From: Claviceps africana
Taxonomy: Eukaryota > Ascomycota > Sordariomycetes > Hypocreales > Clavicipitaceae
DNA: 64,000 bases
Assembly (NCBI GenBank): GCA_018360145.1
Contig: SRPY01000036.1
Coordinates: 1-64,000 of the forward strand
Reading direction: 5' to 3'
Below are positions 24,000 through 36,109 of the stretch, piece by piece. The notes beneath the pieces are model-generated. The model ran no database searches, was not told the origin of the DNA, and was given only the letters and a program-made list of their open reading frames with translations. The position numbers were made by a program, and so were the translations under genes. How positions within the stretch are numbered: the stretch's first letter is position 1; every line of letters starts with the position of its first letter.

Positions 24000-24990
24000 T
24001 TAATAGCAATAACTAAATAGGTTAACTAAGCGATATATAGAAATTATAATTCCTTTAAAATAAAATAGCGTAGTAAAAGGCATAGCTTACTAAGCTCTAC
24101 TACTAAGCATTAATAATAGAAATAGCTAGCCTTAATGCAACCTTAGTAACTACTAAGGCAGTAATAGCCATGCTTTATTATAAGAAACTTAAGTATAAGC
24201 TATTACCTATAAAAACGCTATATAATAGTAATAAAGCCGTTTACTAAGCTTAGTAGAGCCTTATAGCTTATAAGTTAAAGGTAGACTCTAACTTTATTAA
24301 AAGTAATTATAATAAATAGTTCCTTATCTATTAGAACTTAAGGTCTAAGGTCTAGACCTATATAGCACCCTTCTTTAAATTAGAATATATATTTATATAC
24401 ACACTAAGCCGCTTTTTAGTATACCTTAATGGGATATATACAGACCTTTATAGAGAAAAGCGTGCTATCTCTAAGCTTAATTAGCTTAAGCAATATATAG
24501 ATAAATAATTTATAGACTTCTATATTTATTTTAAATAGAAGCTAGTACTAGTAGAAGATATTAATTAAGTAAATACTATAAAACTTATAAAGCTTTATAT
24601 AGCTTTAAATAAATATATATATAATTACTATATTAGCTATAATATACTTTATAACAACTACTATAAGGCTATAGAGCGCTACTAAAGCATTGCCCTAGAT
24701 ATTAACTTTTACTATTTAGAGGAATGCGTTAAAGCCTGCTAATTAAGTTATAAATCCTATAATGTAAAGGGCGATATAGCTATAATTAAGGTTAATAGTG
24801 CTAGCCTTATAATGCCTCTCTATAACTAATATATTTTACAATATACCTCCTCTTAAGGCAAAACTAATAATAAAAAGAAACTAACCTATACTATATAGGT
24901 TTTTAAGATAGTTATTAATAAGCACTATAAGGAGGGTTAATACTTATACTATAGAGTTATAGGCTATTAAATTAAAGAATGCTAGCTCTA
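24000..24990 (+). pseudogene. E2 gag remnant with zinc knuckle
   Basis: A Gag relic. Near 24670-24760 the frame resembles the matching region of E3 (about 62040-62130), showing the two elements are related. At 24941-24982 it reads Tyr-x2-Tyr-RVIG-Tyr-x4-Cys, the CX2CX4HX4C knuckle with two Cys and the His mutated and the last Cys still present. Stops break the frame, and the start is not defined. Confidence 0.6.
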
Positions 24991-24999
24991 TTTAGTATA

Positions 25000-27900
25000 T
25001 CTACCCCCACTACTTATAGGTATATATATCTATAAAATCTTTAATAAAGAGCCTATTAGTAATAAGTTAAGCGCTAACTTAGAAAAAAATAGCTTTATTA
25101 CTTAAGTCTTAGTAGTAGAGATATTAGCAGTAAATACACCTACTTTAGCTATTAGCTTATATATTTAAATACTATATATAAAGCAATAGAAGACTATATA
25201 AAGAAACCACTATTTCTCTTACCTCTCCTTTATAATAAGTCTTTATTTATTACTATATAAGTAAATAGTAAATATAATAGCTTTACTGCTATAAGTAAAA
25301 AGCTAGTATAATAGCTATATTTATAGCGTTTCTACCTATTGCAACTATAATTGCTAGTTATAGCCTTAATACTAAATAATATCTACACTTATCTACCCTA
25401 TATATATATATTACCTAACTCGTCCGCTTTATAGTAGATGTTAATAGCTAGGTATTTCTTATTATAGCCTATATTATCCTTAGACTATTTTATAATTATA
25501 TTCTTAGCTTTTTATAAATATCTTAAAATAATATTACACTTTACTTTACTAGGAGGTGTCTTAAGGTTAGTAAGCGTTTAGAACTAATTATTTATATAGC
25601 AAAAACATACACTATTATAATACCTATTATAGCTATATTAAGATTAGTTTACACTAGCCTAGCTTAATACACTGCATTACAATAAAAGCTAGTATAACTC
25701 TTAGCGATAAGCTTAAGAGAGATTAATAACATTTTAATAACTGCCTTAAGACCTCCTATCCTACTAACTAATAAAATACTATAGCACTTACTACCTAACT
25801 TATATAATTTTAAAGACCTCTTTAGTAAAGAATAGGTGTTTTCCTTACCCTTTTATTAAGGCGTTATAAATTATTATATATATTTTTAAAGAAACCTAAA
25901 TAGCTCCCTTTTAAAGATTCTATAGGCGCCTCTATATAATATACTAAAGGATTAGTTACTAAAGATTTAGAAATAAATTATAAACTTAATAAATAAAGGC
26001 TAAATTTATATATTCTCTTTATTAGCTATAGCGCTAGTGCTTTTAGTGTAAAAGGCAGGTAGTAGCTAGCGCTTCTATATTAACTATTACACCCTTAATA
26101 AAGTTATAAATTAAAACTATTACCCCCTCCTACTAATAAAGGAGACTTTACACTTTTTTATAGAAGCTTAGTAGTTTACTAAGTTAAATATATACACTGC
26201 CTTCTATTAGCTATAAGTAGCTTAAGGTAACGAATATTTAACTGCCTTTTATATATAATTTAGTCTCTTTAAATAACTAGTATATCTATTTAGTTTAGCA
26301 GGGGCTTTAGCTACGTTTTAACGTTATATTAATAGCGCATTAAAAAACGCCTTTAAAGATTATATTACTATATACCTTAATAATATCTTAGTCTACTTTA
26401 ATAGTATATAGAAGGACTATATTAAGTATATATAGAAGGTTTTTACTTACCTTTAATAAATAGGCCTTTATTTAAATATTAATAAATACACCTTTAGTGT
26501 AAAAAAGGTAAAGTACTTAAGGTTTATTATTAAGGTAGGATATATAGTGTGCTTAAATCTAGAGAAGGTAGCGGCTATTTATAATTAATAGCTACCTATT
26601 AAGGTATATAGCGTTTATAGCTTCTTAGGTTTTATAAATTTTTATTGTAAATTTATCCCTAATTTCTTAGATTTTATTAACCCTCTTTTTATATTAATAT
26701 AGAAGGGCGCGCTATTTATTTAATTAAGTAAGTGTAAGTAATTATTTTATTAACTAAAGGCTGCCTTTATATTATACTTTATTTTTACTTAATAGAATCT
26801 TAATTATAAAACTATAGTAAAAGCTAATTTATTTAAAGAGGCGCTTAATAGCTATCTCTTTTAATATAATAAGTTAGGTATACTACGCTTAGTTATATAT
26901 TACTTAGTATACTTATTAACGCTTTAAAGAAACTATATAATTTATAATAAAGAGCTTCTTAGTATTATTTCCTACTTAAAGGCGTAGTTAGCAGAACTCT
27001 ATAGCGTTTTACGCCCTTTTATAATTTTTACTAATTATAAAAATCTTAAATACTTTACTAGCCTATATAAAATATTTAAGAGATAGGTATATTAAGTAAA
27101 AATACTCTTTCTCTTTAATTTTTAATTACATTACTAACTAAGTACCTTTATAGCGTAATTTAATATACTCTTTTACTATAAATAAAATAAGTAAGATTTA
27201 ACTATAAAATATTAAGTACTATTCCCTTTAGTATTAATTATATACCTTAAAATACTAAATAAACCCTTAGTAGTTAGTAATTATAATTTATATAGCTTAA
27301 TAGCTGCCTTACTTATATTTATACTATATATACCTATACTATTTATAAATTTATACTTTAAGGACCTTTAGTTTTAAAGTATTATAATAAATAAATTATA
27401 CTTTATTAAATAAAAGTTAGTTTAAAAGGGGGTGTAATGTTTTCTACTTAAAGCTAACACTTAATAGTAAATAGAAGACTGCTCTATTAATATATATAGT
27501 GTATTATTATTTTATAGCTATATTTAGGTACTTTAATTTAAACTACTTACTACTACACTTATTTAATATATATATAACTTACTTATATTAGGTTACTTTA
27601 GTAAAAACACTATATTTTAAGTATTAATATATAAATACTATTAAGAAGGGATATTAAAAGATATAGTATACTTTATATAGAATTACTACTATTATAGTAG
27701 GTAAAAGAGTTAATAACTTTAATAAAGCTTACTATAGTCTATTTCTATACTAAATTATTATTAATTATAGGTTTTAGTGGACTTTATAACTAACTTACTA
27801 GCAATAAATAAGGAATCTTTTAAATACTTTATAGTTATTATAGACTGTCTCTTTAAATATATTTAGCTTAAGGTAATAATTAATATAGCTACTAAGGTAT

Positions 27901-28860
27901 ATATAAAGCGCTTTCTTTAATATTAATAGCGGTTTTATAGGTTTCTATAAAGTATTATATTTAATTATAGCTTTAATTAAGTTAAGGGATTTTAAATAGC
28001 GCTTTACTTACTAATAAAAACTAAATAGTTACTATTTATATTATACTACCTATAGATAGATAGCGGTATAGAACATACTAACTAAAAAGTGTAAGCTATA
28101 CTATATATTATTATTGCCTTCTCCTAAGACAATTAGCCTAAATATCTAGCTGCTTATTAGCTTGCGTTAAATAATTAGATATTTAGCGTTATTAAAATAA
28201 GCACCTACTATATACTTTATAGCTATAATATTAAGCTTCTTTAATGTAACCTACCTTCTACTAAGAGTTAAGTATTACCTAAGGGGTATATAGCACACTT
28301 CTTTAATTAAATCTATATAAATACTTAATTAGTATAAACTACTATTAACTTTATATAATAGTAATAATAAAATATAGTAAATTATAAGCGCTATTTAGCT
28401 AAGTGCTTTATAGTTAAGGACTAAGTTTAACTTAACCTTTACTATATTAAAACTAACTACCTATACTATAAATTAAATTAAGTTATAGTAAGATATACTA
28501 TTTTAAATATACTTATATTACTTACTATATACTTAAATATCCTAGGTAATATTTACTTAGTTTTCTATATAGACCTTATTAAGTATATAGTAATAGATCT
28601 ATTGCCCTTTTAAGTATATAAAGATTCCTAACTAAACCTATGCTTAATTAGCGATAATTCTAAATAAAGGTATTTTAAATATAAAGTAAAGGAGATTTTA
28701 TATATTTAAAATATATATAGCTATAGTAAGAATTATAATATATTTATTAAATAGATAGAATATATTTATTTTATATAAAAGCTATTAAAAAGTGTATATA
28801 ATATATCTACGCTATATAACTTTAAGTTATAATAAAGAGATATATATTATAATAATAGTT
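25000..28860 (+). pseudogene. E2 pol: RT, RNase H, integrase, probable chromodomain
   Basis: With stops tolerated, the RT palm reads LAGALATFQRYINSALK (from the FGLxxAPATFQRxIN motif) near 26280-26350. YLNNILVY (from YLDDILVY) follows at 26373-26396, then VKKVKYL and SFLGFINFY near 26500-26650. Integrase core residues include VDFIT at about 27777 and the IDSGIEHTN stretch (from TDG...E) near 28060; LALNN follows near 28150. Near 28690-28850 a chromodomain-like stretch with a lost Trp is visible. Protease is not clearly seen. The order and motifs are Ty3/gypsy, chromovirus type. Confidence 0.75.
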
Positions 28861-30290
28861 CTATTTTATTAAAACGGAAATTAATTTAAAGTTATTTACA
28901 ACCCTTAATCTATTCTTTTAAAATAATACTTAACCCCTTATCTACCTCCTTTTAAAACCCTTTTTAACTACTTACTACTTATTAAAATCCTCTAAATTAT
29001 AATACTTATAATAGCCTTTATTAAGCTTTTAAAGGGTAAAGGTCTATAATTATATAGTATAGTTATTAATAGTTTAATATAGTAGTATTAATTTATAGTT
29101 TATATAGTGTACTTAGTGTACACTTACTGCTGCTTAAAAGGGAGAGAGAGGGGATTATAATTAATAATTAAAGGGAGTTTTTAGGCTATATTAAGAGCGT
29201 AAGCTAAGGGTCTCCTTAGCTAGAGCGGTGTATCTATATACTACCTTAGTAACACTAGTGCCTCTCTTAGCTGCCTTTTTAGTAGCCTTTAGGAGATCTA
29301 AAAATTACTAACTAAAGTTAGTAAACTTAAAGTATAAAATAATATAAGCGCCCTTTTTATTTAATATATTCTTTATAAGAATATATAGTGTCTAAATAGT
29401 ATAATTAGCTTAAATCTCTATAACTATATTATAGGCAGTGCAGTAAAGGGCAGTATTCTTTATAAATAAATACTTCCTTTAAAAGCATTTATATTACTAT
29501 TTTTTATAAAATAAATAGGCCTTACTCTACCTCTATAAGTAGTTAAATAGCCTATTTCTTACTATATATTTATAGTAAGATATATAGTATTTAATCTTTT
29601 ACTCTTTAAATATAAAAGACTTATTACTTAAGTTACCCTTTACTTTATAATAATTAACTAACTATAAGTTATATAAAGGAGGTAAAGGGGGAGGGGGGTA
29701 AAGCAGCAGTAGTAGATATTTTATTAGTATTAAATAAGTTAATATTAAAAATTTACAATAACTATATTTATACTAATATAATAATATAACTAAGGTGTAA
29801 AGGAAAATAATAATATAAATATAAAGGTAATATATAAAATATAGAATAATAAATAAAAGGCTTTTTTTAAAACTTAAAGTAAAATATTTACTAAATAATA
29901 TAAGTAGTAAAAGAATAGTAAGTAAGTAATAAAGAGAATTTTAAAGGGGTTAAAGGGTATAAAAAGAGAGATAAAAAAGGTAAATAAGTAATAGTATAAA
30001 AAGGGCTTTTATACCTATTTTACTAACTTAAGTAATTACAGTAGGCTAGCACCTAGCTTACCCTTTATTTATTTTAATTAGCTTATTATTATAATTATAA
30101 AACTAATTTATAATACTATAGCACTATTAAGCTTACTTTTAAATAACTATATATTAATATTATAAATAATATAAATCACTTATATAGGTATAGGCTAAAG
30201 ATAGGTAGGGCTATAACACACTTACTTTATTATAAGTAAATACCCTTCTATACTTAATAGATAGCTAATAAAGCGTGTAAAAGAGACCTA
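28861..30290 (+). other. E2 3' region without assigned gene
   Basis: AT-rich sequence between the chromodomain and the 3' LTR. It holds a purine run (AAAGGAGG then a GGGGGAGGGGGG block, about 29678-29702) roughly 590 bp before the LTR, too far away for an ordinary polypurine tract. Also present are an AGAGAGAGGGG stretch near 29140 and GC-richer patches at 29200-29290. No coding frame is recognised. Confidence 0.4.
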
Positions 30291-30517
30291 TATAATAGAT
30301 TTAAGCTAGTGGCTTAGATTTTTATTAAAGGCTTATTGCAATCTTATTACATCCTATAAAGCGTAACTATAGAGGCATATTTAGGGCACGCTAGAGGTAT
30401 ATAAAATATATAAGCTAGTAAGGAGGCTCCTTTTAGAAGTCTTCTCTCTCTCCTCTATAGTTAATAATAAATCCATTAACGCTAGATCGCAGAAGCCATC
30501 TAGGCCAGTCCATAACA
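30291..30517 (+). repeat. E2 3' LTR
   Basis: A 227-bp LTR. Its inner start is RIP-converted (TATAATAGATTTAAGC from TGTGATGGATTCGAGC), while its outer end keeps CpG sites (GATCGCAGAAGCC, then TCCATAACA). This is the mirror image of the 5' LTR. Confidence 0.92.
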
Positions 30518-30731
30518 GTATACACTAAAGTTAATTTATTATAATACCTTTATTTTTCTTAATATCTTTAACTTTAGACTATTTAATTAATTTAATAACC
30601 TGCTGACAAGACTAACTCTAAATATTTTAACAGCGTGGTTACAATTATAGCATTTTTTACAATACCTTCGATTTGTTAGGGCTCACAGCCTCCTTATGTG
30701 TGTTGCTCTCTCTCTTCTTTAGGCCGACACA
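30518..30731 (+). repeat. E1 copy B 3' LTR, second part
   Basis: It begins with the repeated GTATA of the E2 insertion and continues the LTR to GGCCGACACA at 30722-30731. This outer end is among the best preserved E1 LTR sequences in the window (TGCTGACAAG, GGGCTCACAGCC). It is followed by GTAT, the target duplication of copy B. Confidence 0.92.
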
Positions 30732-30735
30732 GTAT

Positions 30736-32570
30736 TTAATTAAGTCTCTCTTAAATTAATTAAAACCTTTATAAGTGTTTAGAAAACCTTTTTATAATAA
30801 AGTCTTTATACTTTTTATTAGTATTAAAATGCCCTTTAATTTTATTTCACTTCTTTATTTTCTACTAAAGATTACTATTAAGGATAAATCTATTAAAAGG
30901 GATATTATTAAAAGGGTATACTTTTATATTAATATACTTATAAAGGGTATTTACCTTAAGATTAAATATCTATATTAGTTATTATAGTTAAATTTCCTTA
31001 GCTATATCTTTAAATTATTAAACTTATTAATTAATAGTAGAAGTAAAAATAAAACTAATAACCTACTACACTTTTAATAGTGTAATAGGCATTAAAATCT
31101 TATTTAGCTTTAATTTAAACTCCTTTTTAATTTTATTTATTTAATTATTTATAGCTAATTTAATTAGTTTCTTTTTCTTTTAAATAGACAATATATTAAT
31201 TTATATAACTTATTTTTTAATATTAATTAAATTTAACTAAACCTAACCTATAACTTATATAATAACTATAATATCTTTAAAATAGCATTAAATATTTATT
31301 TTACTAAGACTATAGCTATAGTTAAAAGAAGCTTATATTTAATATATAAAAGGTATACTTAAAATAATAGAAATTAAAACTATATTAAACGCTATATAGA
31401 AATATATAGGCGTCTATATATTTCCTAAATAGAGTTTAGCTTAAACCTTACTTAATAGATTAATAGTATTATTTATATATAATATACTATTAGCCTTAGT
31501 TTTTATTAGGTAAATAATAAGTCCTATCTTTTATATAGTCTTTTTAGTAATAAAATTGCTTTATAATTCTATATTAAGTAAAGCTTTTAAGAGAGGGCCT
31601 TTAAAATCCTTTAGTTATATTTATAAATAAAATAATTTTTAAAGGTAGCCTACTATTACACTTAAGTAAATTATACTATAAGACTTCTAAGTGCTTAAAT
31701 CTATACTAACTAAATTACTATTTATTTAATTAAATAATCCCTTATTTAAAATAAAGGAGTTTATTTTAAGAGTTTTTTATTCTAAGTTTGCTTTTAACCT
31801 CTATTATAGAGCTACTTAAATAGCTATACTTATCTTAATATTAAAATCTATTGCTAATTATAAGCTAAAACTATTGCTTACTTTAGATTCTTTAGTTTCT
31901 CCTTATTTAATTAATTTTATTATTATTTAAATCACTTAATTAAGGATTTAATAATTAAATAAATAATTAATTTTAATTTGCTAATATTTATATAGTTATA
32001 TTAACTTAGTTAATTTTATAAAGCTATTATAAATATAAATTTCTTAAATACCTTTTATATATATTATATATTTATTAGTAATTAATTTAGTTAGTTATAG
32101 AAAGAGCTTAAAAAGATTCTATAAGCTAATACTTACTTTTTTAACTAACACTTCTTTATAAAGCTAATTAATAAATTACTACTAAAGGGTTTCTTTTCTA
32201 TAATTAATAACACCTCCTTAGTTATAGATTTTAAATATAATAGGTATAGAACGTTTCTCTATAGCTAATTTATTAATAAGTTCTTTAATATAAGCTTTTT
32301 TTAAGGCATTTATATTAATAATAGCTATTAATTTTAAAGATTTACTTTTTAAGCTTAATTTACTTTACCTTTATAATATAATTATACTTATTTAAAGTAG
32401 TTTATTCTTAGTTAAGATCTCTATAGTAATTAGCCTTTACCTTTTTAAATAGTATATAGAAAGGTTAAGTCTTTTAGTAATATTTTAGAATAACTTTTTT
32501 TTATTAGTTAATATTATTTAATATTTCTTAATACCTTTATTAAGGCTTTTAACCTTAAGAAGGAAATAAT
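30736..32570 (-). pseudogene. E1 copy A pol, proximal part
   Basis: The first half of copy A pol, read leftward, homologous to 13190-15010 of copy B: protease-like region and the start of RT. The 67-codon open stretch at 30775-30978 on the + strand is antisense to RT and has its twin at 14784-14987 on the - strand of copy B. It is a shadow, not a gene. Pol continues at 10675 beyond copy B. Stops are frequent. Confidence 0.6.
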
Positions 32571-34010
32571 TAACTATATAGTCTTTAAAGTATTATATTT
32601 AAAAAACTATAAGTTTATATATATAGCTTTTTAATTATAGAAATAATTTATATAGAACTAATAAAATCTAATATTTTATAAAACTATTACTAATAGTAAG
32701 AATTTAAGCTTAAGAGTTATATTAAGTAAAGCTAACCTTTTAATTATAGTTTAAGTATTTATATTTATTTAAATAATATTCTTTTTTATTATAATAAAAG
32801 CAGTGTATAAAGCTTTATCTTTTATTGCTTTTAAAGGTATTTATTTAAACATTTTTAATTTCCTTTAAGTCCTTAATTTACACTAAATTCTATAATAGCT
32901 AAGGCTATAAGCAGAGCTTCTTTTTAATATACTTTAAAAGATTAAATAAATTACTTTAATTATAAAGTATAGCTATTTATAATTTTTCTATCTTTATTAT
33001 TAAGCTATTAATTTACTTTTTATAAGTTATATTTTTAGTAGTGCTTTACTAAGGGAGATTAGCGGTCTTTAATTAAAATATAGTAAGGTTTTTTATAAAG
33101 ATATTAGTTCTTTAAATAAAGGTAAATTAGCTTTTTTTATAATAATTAAATAATTTAGCCCTTTAGTAAACTATTATTTTATAAATTAAGTTATAGTTCT
33201 TTAGCTATAGGTGTAATATAATATATTTATTTAGTTTTTTCCATAGTGCTTTATACTTACCTTTAATAAATTCTTTATACTTTATATTTTATTTATTTAT
33301 AAAGCTAATAATAAACTTATTAAGGATAGCTTTATATATATTAATAAACTATAGAGATAGCAGTTTTTAATTATTAAGAAAGGCCTTTATTATAATAGCT
33401 CTATATTTTTAAAGTTAAAAGTAAGTTTTAAAGTAAGTTTAAAGTTATTTTATATTAATTTATTTTAATTAATATATAGTATCTTTAGTTTACTTTTAAG
33501 GTATAGCTTAAAACTAAACTATAAGCCTTTCTTTAGCTTCCTTTTAAGTATATATAGTTATAAAAGGCTTAATATTAATATAAAAACTTAGATTAATCTC
33601 TTTTTTAAACTTTTAATATTAATTTTCTTTTATAATCTTTAAAGCTTATATTTTAGCTTTAAAGTTTTTAAAAAAGTTAGCTATATTTTTACTATTAAAC
33701 TAATTAATATTAAGATTACTTTAAAGATTTATAAAAGTATTTTAGTTATTAATAATTTCTTTAAGTAGCTTTATAAAGGCTTTAAGCTTAATATCTTTAA
33801 TATTTTTAACTTTATTAAAAGAAGATATATTAAATAAAGTAAAAGATTTAATTAATAAAGGTTTAGTTAATAAAGGTTTAAAGGAAACTTAAATAAAGAG
33901 AATATTTTTAATTAAAGAGTTAAAGAAAAAAAAGAAAAGCTGTTCTTTAAGAATAATATTATTAAATATAAAAAGGGAAAATAATTAAAATAATTAATTA
34001 AAAGCTTTTT
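32570..34010 (-). pseudogene. E1 copy A gag remnant
   Basis: The reverse-strand Gag relic, with the zinc-knuckle remnant at about 32764-32812 (complement of the 12960-13001 motif). It aligns with copies O and B by transitions only. The copy A LTR lies about 600 bp to the right. The frame is broken, and the start is not defined. Confidence 0.55.
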
Positions 34011-34609
34011 TTTATAGTAAAGTAAGATTAAAGAAGTTAATTAGCTTTTAAAGGGATTTAATATACTAAGGGAGGTTATTTATCTTAATAGTGCTATATA
34101 TAAAGACTAGGAAAGATAGAATAAAACTTTAAAAAATAAAAGAAATAAGTATAATATTTATTATAATAAATAAGAATTCTATTATATTAAATATAATTAA
34201 ATGTTCTATAGCTTAATTCCCTTCAAAAAGCAAAGAGGTAAATAATTTAATAGCTATTTAGTAATTAAAAAGCTTTCTTATAGTGTTAGTACTATACTTA
34301 ATGTTTTTATTAATAGTTAGCTTTAAATTAATAGGCTATAAAATAAAATCTAAAGCAGCTTTACACTATAAATATTTAAAGATATCTTAGCCTTTATAAT
34401 TAAATAATTAACAGTGTTTAAATTATCTTTTAGTTATTTTATTATTATAGTTTTATAAGTTTAGTTAAATATAATATAGTCTTTTTTAAAAGTAGGGCCT
34501 TATATTTAATAATATTAAGCGGTTTAAGTAATAGCTTAAAAGTGCCTTTTATTAGTTTAATTCTTTATATTTAGCTTTTAAGAATATTTACTTAAGTAAA
34601 ACCATTAAT
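34010..34609 (-). other. E1 copy A leader between LTR and gag
   Basis: Homologous to 11153-11750. On the + strand (antisense to E1) it is purine-rich, with Lys/Glu-type reading over about 33880-34200. No product is recognised. Confidence 0.35.
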
Positions 34610-35081
34610 TATATTAGCTTAAAAAAGAGAGAGAGCAATATATATAAGGAGGCTATATACCTTAATAAATTAAAGGTATTATAAAAAATACTATAATTAT
34701 AACTATATTATTAAAATATTTAAAGTTAGTTTTATTAGTAAGTTATTAAATTAATTAAATAGTTTAAAGTTAAAGATATTAAAAAAAATAAAGGTATTAT
34801 AATAAATTAACTTTAGTGTATATACACTAAAGGGGGGGGATACTGTAGTAGTAGCTAGGCTTAAATTAATTAATTAATTAAATTAGGTATATATAAAAAC
34901 TTATAATAGCGGCTATGCTCTTTTATAGCTATTTAGAAAAAGAGGACCTCTTTATACCTCTTAATTAATTAATCCCTACTACATTAAAGGCTCTTTTCCT
35001 TTTCCTTCCTTTATAGTTGCGTTAAGTTAATTCCTAACTACATCCCATTACGCATTTCTGTTGACCCTTCGGCCTGACACA
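34610..35081 (-). repeat. E1 copy A 5' LTR
   Basis: A 472-bp LTR, reverse orientation. The inner edge TATATTAGCTT (34610) is RIP-converted and the outer edge (CATTACGCATTTCTGTTGACC, then CTTCGGCCTGACACA) is preserved. The perfect 22-bp palindrome lies at 34811-34832 next to a run of eight G. CTAT at 35082-35085 is the target duplication. Confidence 0.92.
34811..34832. repeat. Perfect 22-bp palindrome in E1 LTR
   Basis: CTTTAGTGTAT is followed immediately by its exact reverse complement. It is followed by a G8 run. It is conserved in copies A and B but degraded in the copy O subtype (near 470-490), where the LTR is 15 bp shorter. Confidence 0.85.
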
Positions 35082-35621
35082 CTATATAGTTAATTATTTT
35101 TTACTAAAGATAAAGAACCTTAATAAAGGCATTAAAAAATACTAAATAATATTAATTAATAAAAGAAAGATATTTTAAAATATTGCTAAAAGGCTTAACC
35201 TTTTAATATATTACTTAAAATAATAAAGACTAATTATTATAAAAGTCTTAACTAAAGATAAGCTACTTAAAATAAATATAATTATATTATAGTAATAAAG
35301 TAAACTTAATTTAAAGAGTAAATCTTTAAAGGTAACTACTATTATTAATATAAATGCCTTAAAAAGAGCTTATATAGAGAAACTTATTAATAAATTAGCT
35401 ATAGAAAACTACTTTATATTTATTATAGCTAAGATTTATAACTATAAAGGTATTATTAATTATAGAAAAAAGACCCTTTAATAGTAACTTATTAATTAAC
35501 TCTATAAAGAAATATTAATTAAAAAGGTAGATATAAGCTTAAGGGATCTTTTTAAGCTCTTTTTATAATTAGCTAAATTAATTACTAATAAATATATAGT
35601 TTATATAAAAGGTATTTAAAA
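35082..35621 (+). pseudogene. E1 copy O gag-pol, continuation after copy A
   Basis: It resumes copy O at the repeated CTAT and is homologous to 13188-13730 of copy B. The frame encodes Lys/Ile-rich sequence between the Gag zinc knuckle and the protease-like region and is interrupted by stops. It ends at the 16-bp target site of the LINE (35606-35621), after which pol continues at 43298. Confidence 0.55.
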
Positions 35622-35867
35622 AAAAAAAAACTTTTTACAAATTCGCCTGCACCGCTATAGCGTAGCGGGAACGACTCTAATCCTCTTAAAAAGTTAATAA
35701 AAAGAATTGTTAGGTTTATTTACCCCTCCCTTTAATAGTGTATTAAGCCTAAAGCATAGGTATAGTAAATAATGTAATTTCTATAGATATAAATAGCAGT
35801 AACTATAGCTTTATATAGAGTTACTACTACCCCTTTATAAAATAAAGTAGCTTTATAAATAGCTCTT

Positions 35868-36109
35868 TGTGATGGGCTAGGTCTTTAACCTAGCCTAGCT
35901 TAGCCTGCAGCTGGCGGCGGTTGCCAAGCCCTGCGTGCGACCGGCAATATAAGTGTCAATTGACCAGAGAACCGCAACTCTGATCAATACGTATCCTTTT
36001 GTCCTAGCTACTTACTAGTGCAGCTGGCACGCAGCTGGCAAAGGATGTGCTAACCCCACTATGTCTGCGCCTGACACTCGCGATGGCCCAATCGGGCTAG
36101 ACCATAACA
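35868..36109 (+). mobile_element. Solo LTR, family E5, second copy (242 bp)
   Basis: It begins TGTGATGGGCTAGGTC and ends GGGCTAGACCATAACA, homologous to 15296-15534 in opposite orientation. It keeps CpG sites. The stem-loop GGCTAGGT/ACCTAGCC is intact. Flanking 5-mers differ (CTCTT on the left, ATACC on the right), so no target duplication is visible, unlike the first copy. Confidence 0.88.

Larger units (their letters stand above)
23730..30517 (+). mobile_element. Complete Ty3/gypsy (chromovirus-like) element E2, 6788 bp
   Basis: Two 227-bp LTRs (23730-23956 and 30291-30517) flank gag and pol. The 5-bp duplication GTATA (23725-23729 and 30518-30522) matches exactly, and removing E2 restores the E1 LTR. 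Terminal motifs are TGTGATGGA and TCCATRACA. Zinc knuckle, RT, integrase and a probable chromodomain can be read with tolerated stops, so the element was once autonomous but is now dead. It is the youngest structurally complete element in the nest. Confidence 0.92.
10680..30731 (+). mobile_element. Ty3/gypsy element E1, copy B, inserted in copy A (interrupted)
   Basis: The innermost E1 copy, on the + strand. Its 473-bp LTRs are at 10680-11152 and at 23466-23729 plus 30523-30731 (split by E2). GTAT at 10676-10679 and 30732-30735 is the 4-bp target duplication, and joining the flanks restores the copy A sequence seen at 15010-15035 on the other strand. It contains an E5 solo LTR in pol and an E4 solo LTR in its 3' region. 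About 350 bp covering RNase H is missing at 16380-16386 compared with copies A and O. Confidence 0.9.
2688..35081 (-). mobile_element. Ty3/gypsy element E1, copy A, inserted in copy O (interrupted by copy B)
   Basis: A complete E1 copy in reverse orientation. It is bounded by 472-bp LTRs at 2688-3159 (its 3' LTR) and 34610-35081 (its 5' LTR), with TGTGTC...GACACA ends. CTAT at 2684-2687 and again at 35082-35085 is the 4-bp target duplication. Copy B at 13180-13195 shows the uninterrupted target (GACTATATAGTTAATT). Its interior is split by copy B at 10680-30731. Reading right to left: gag 34010-32570, pol 32570-30736 and 10675-8270, then the long 3' region to 3160. Confidence 0.9.
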
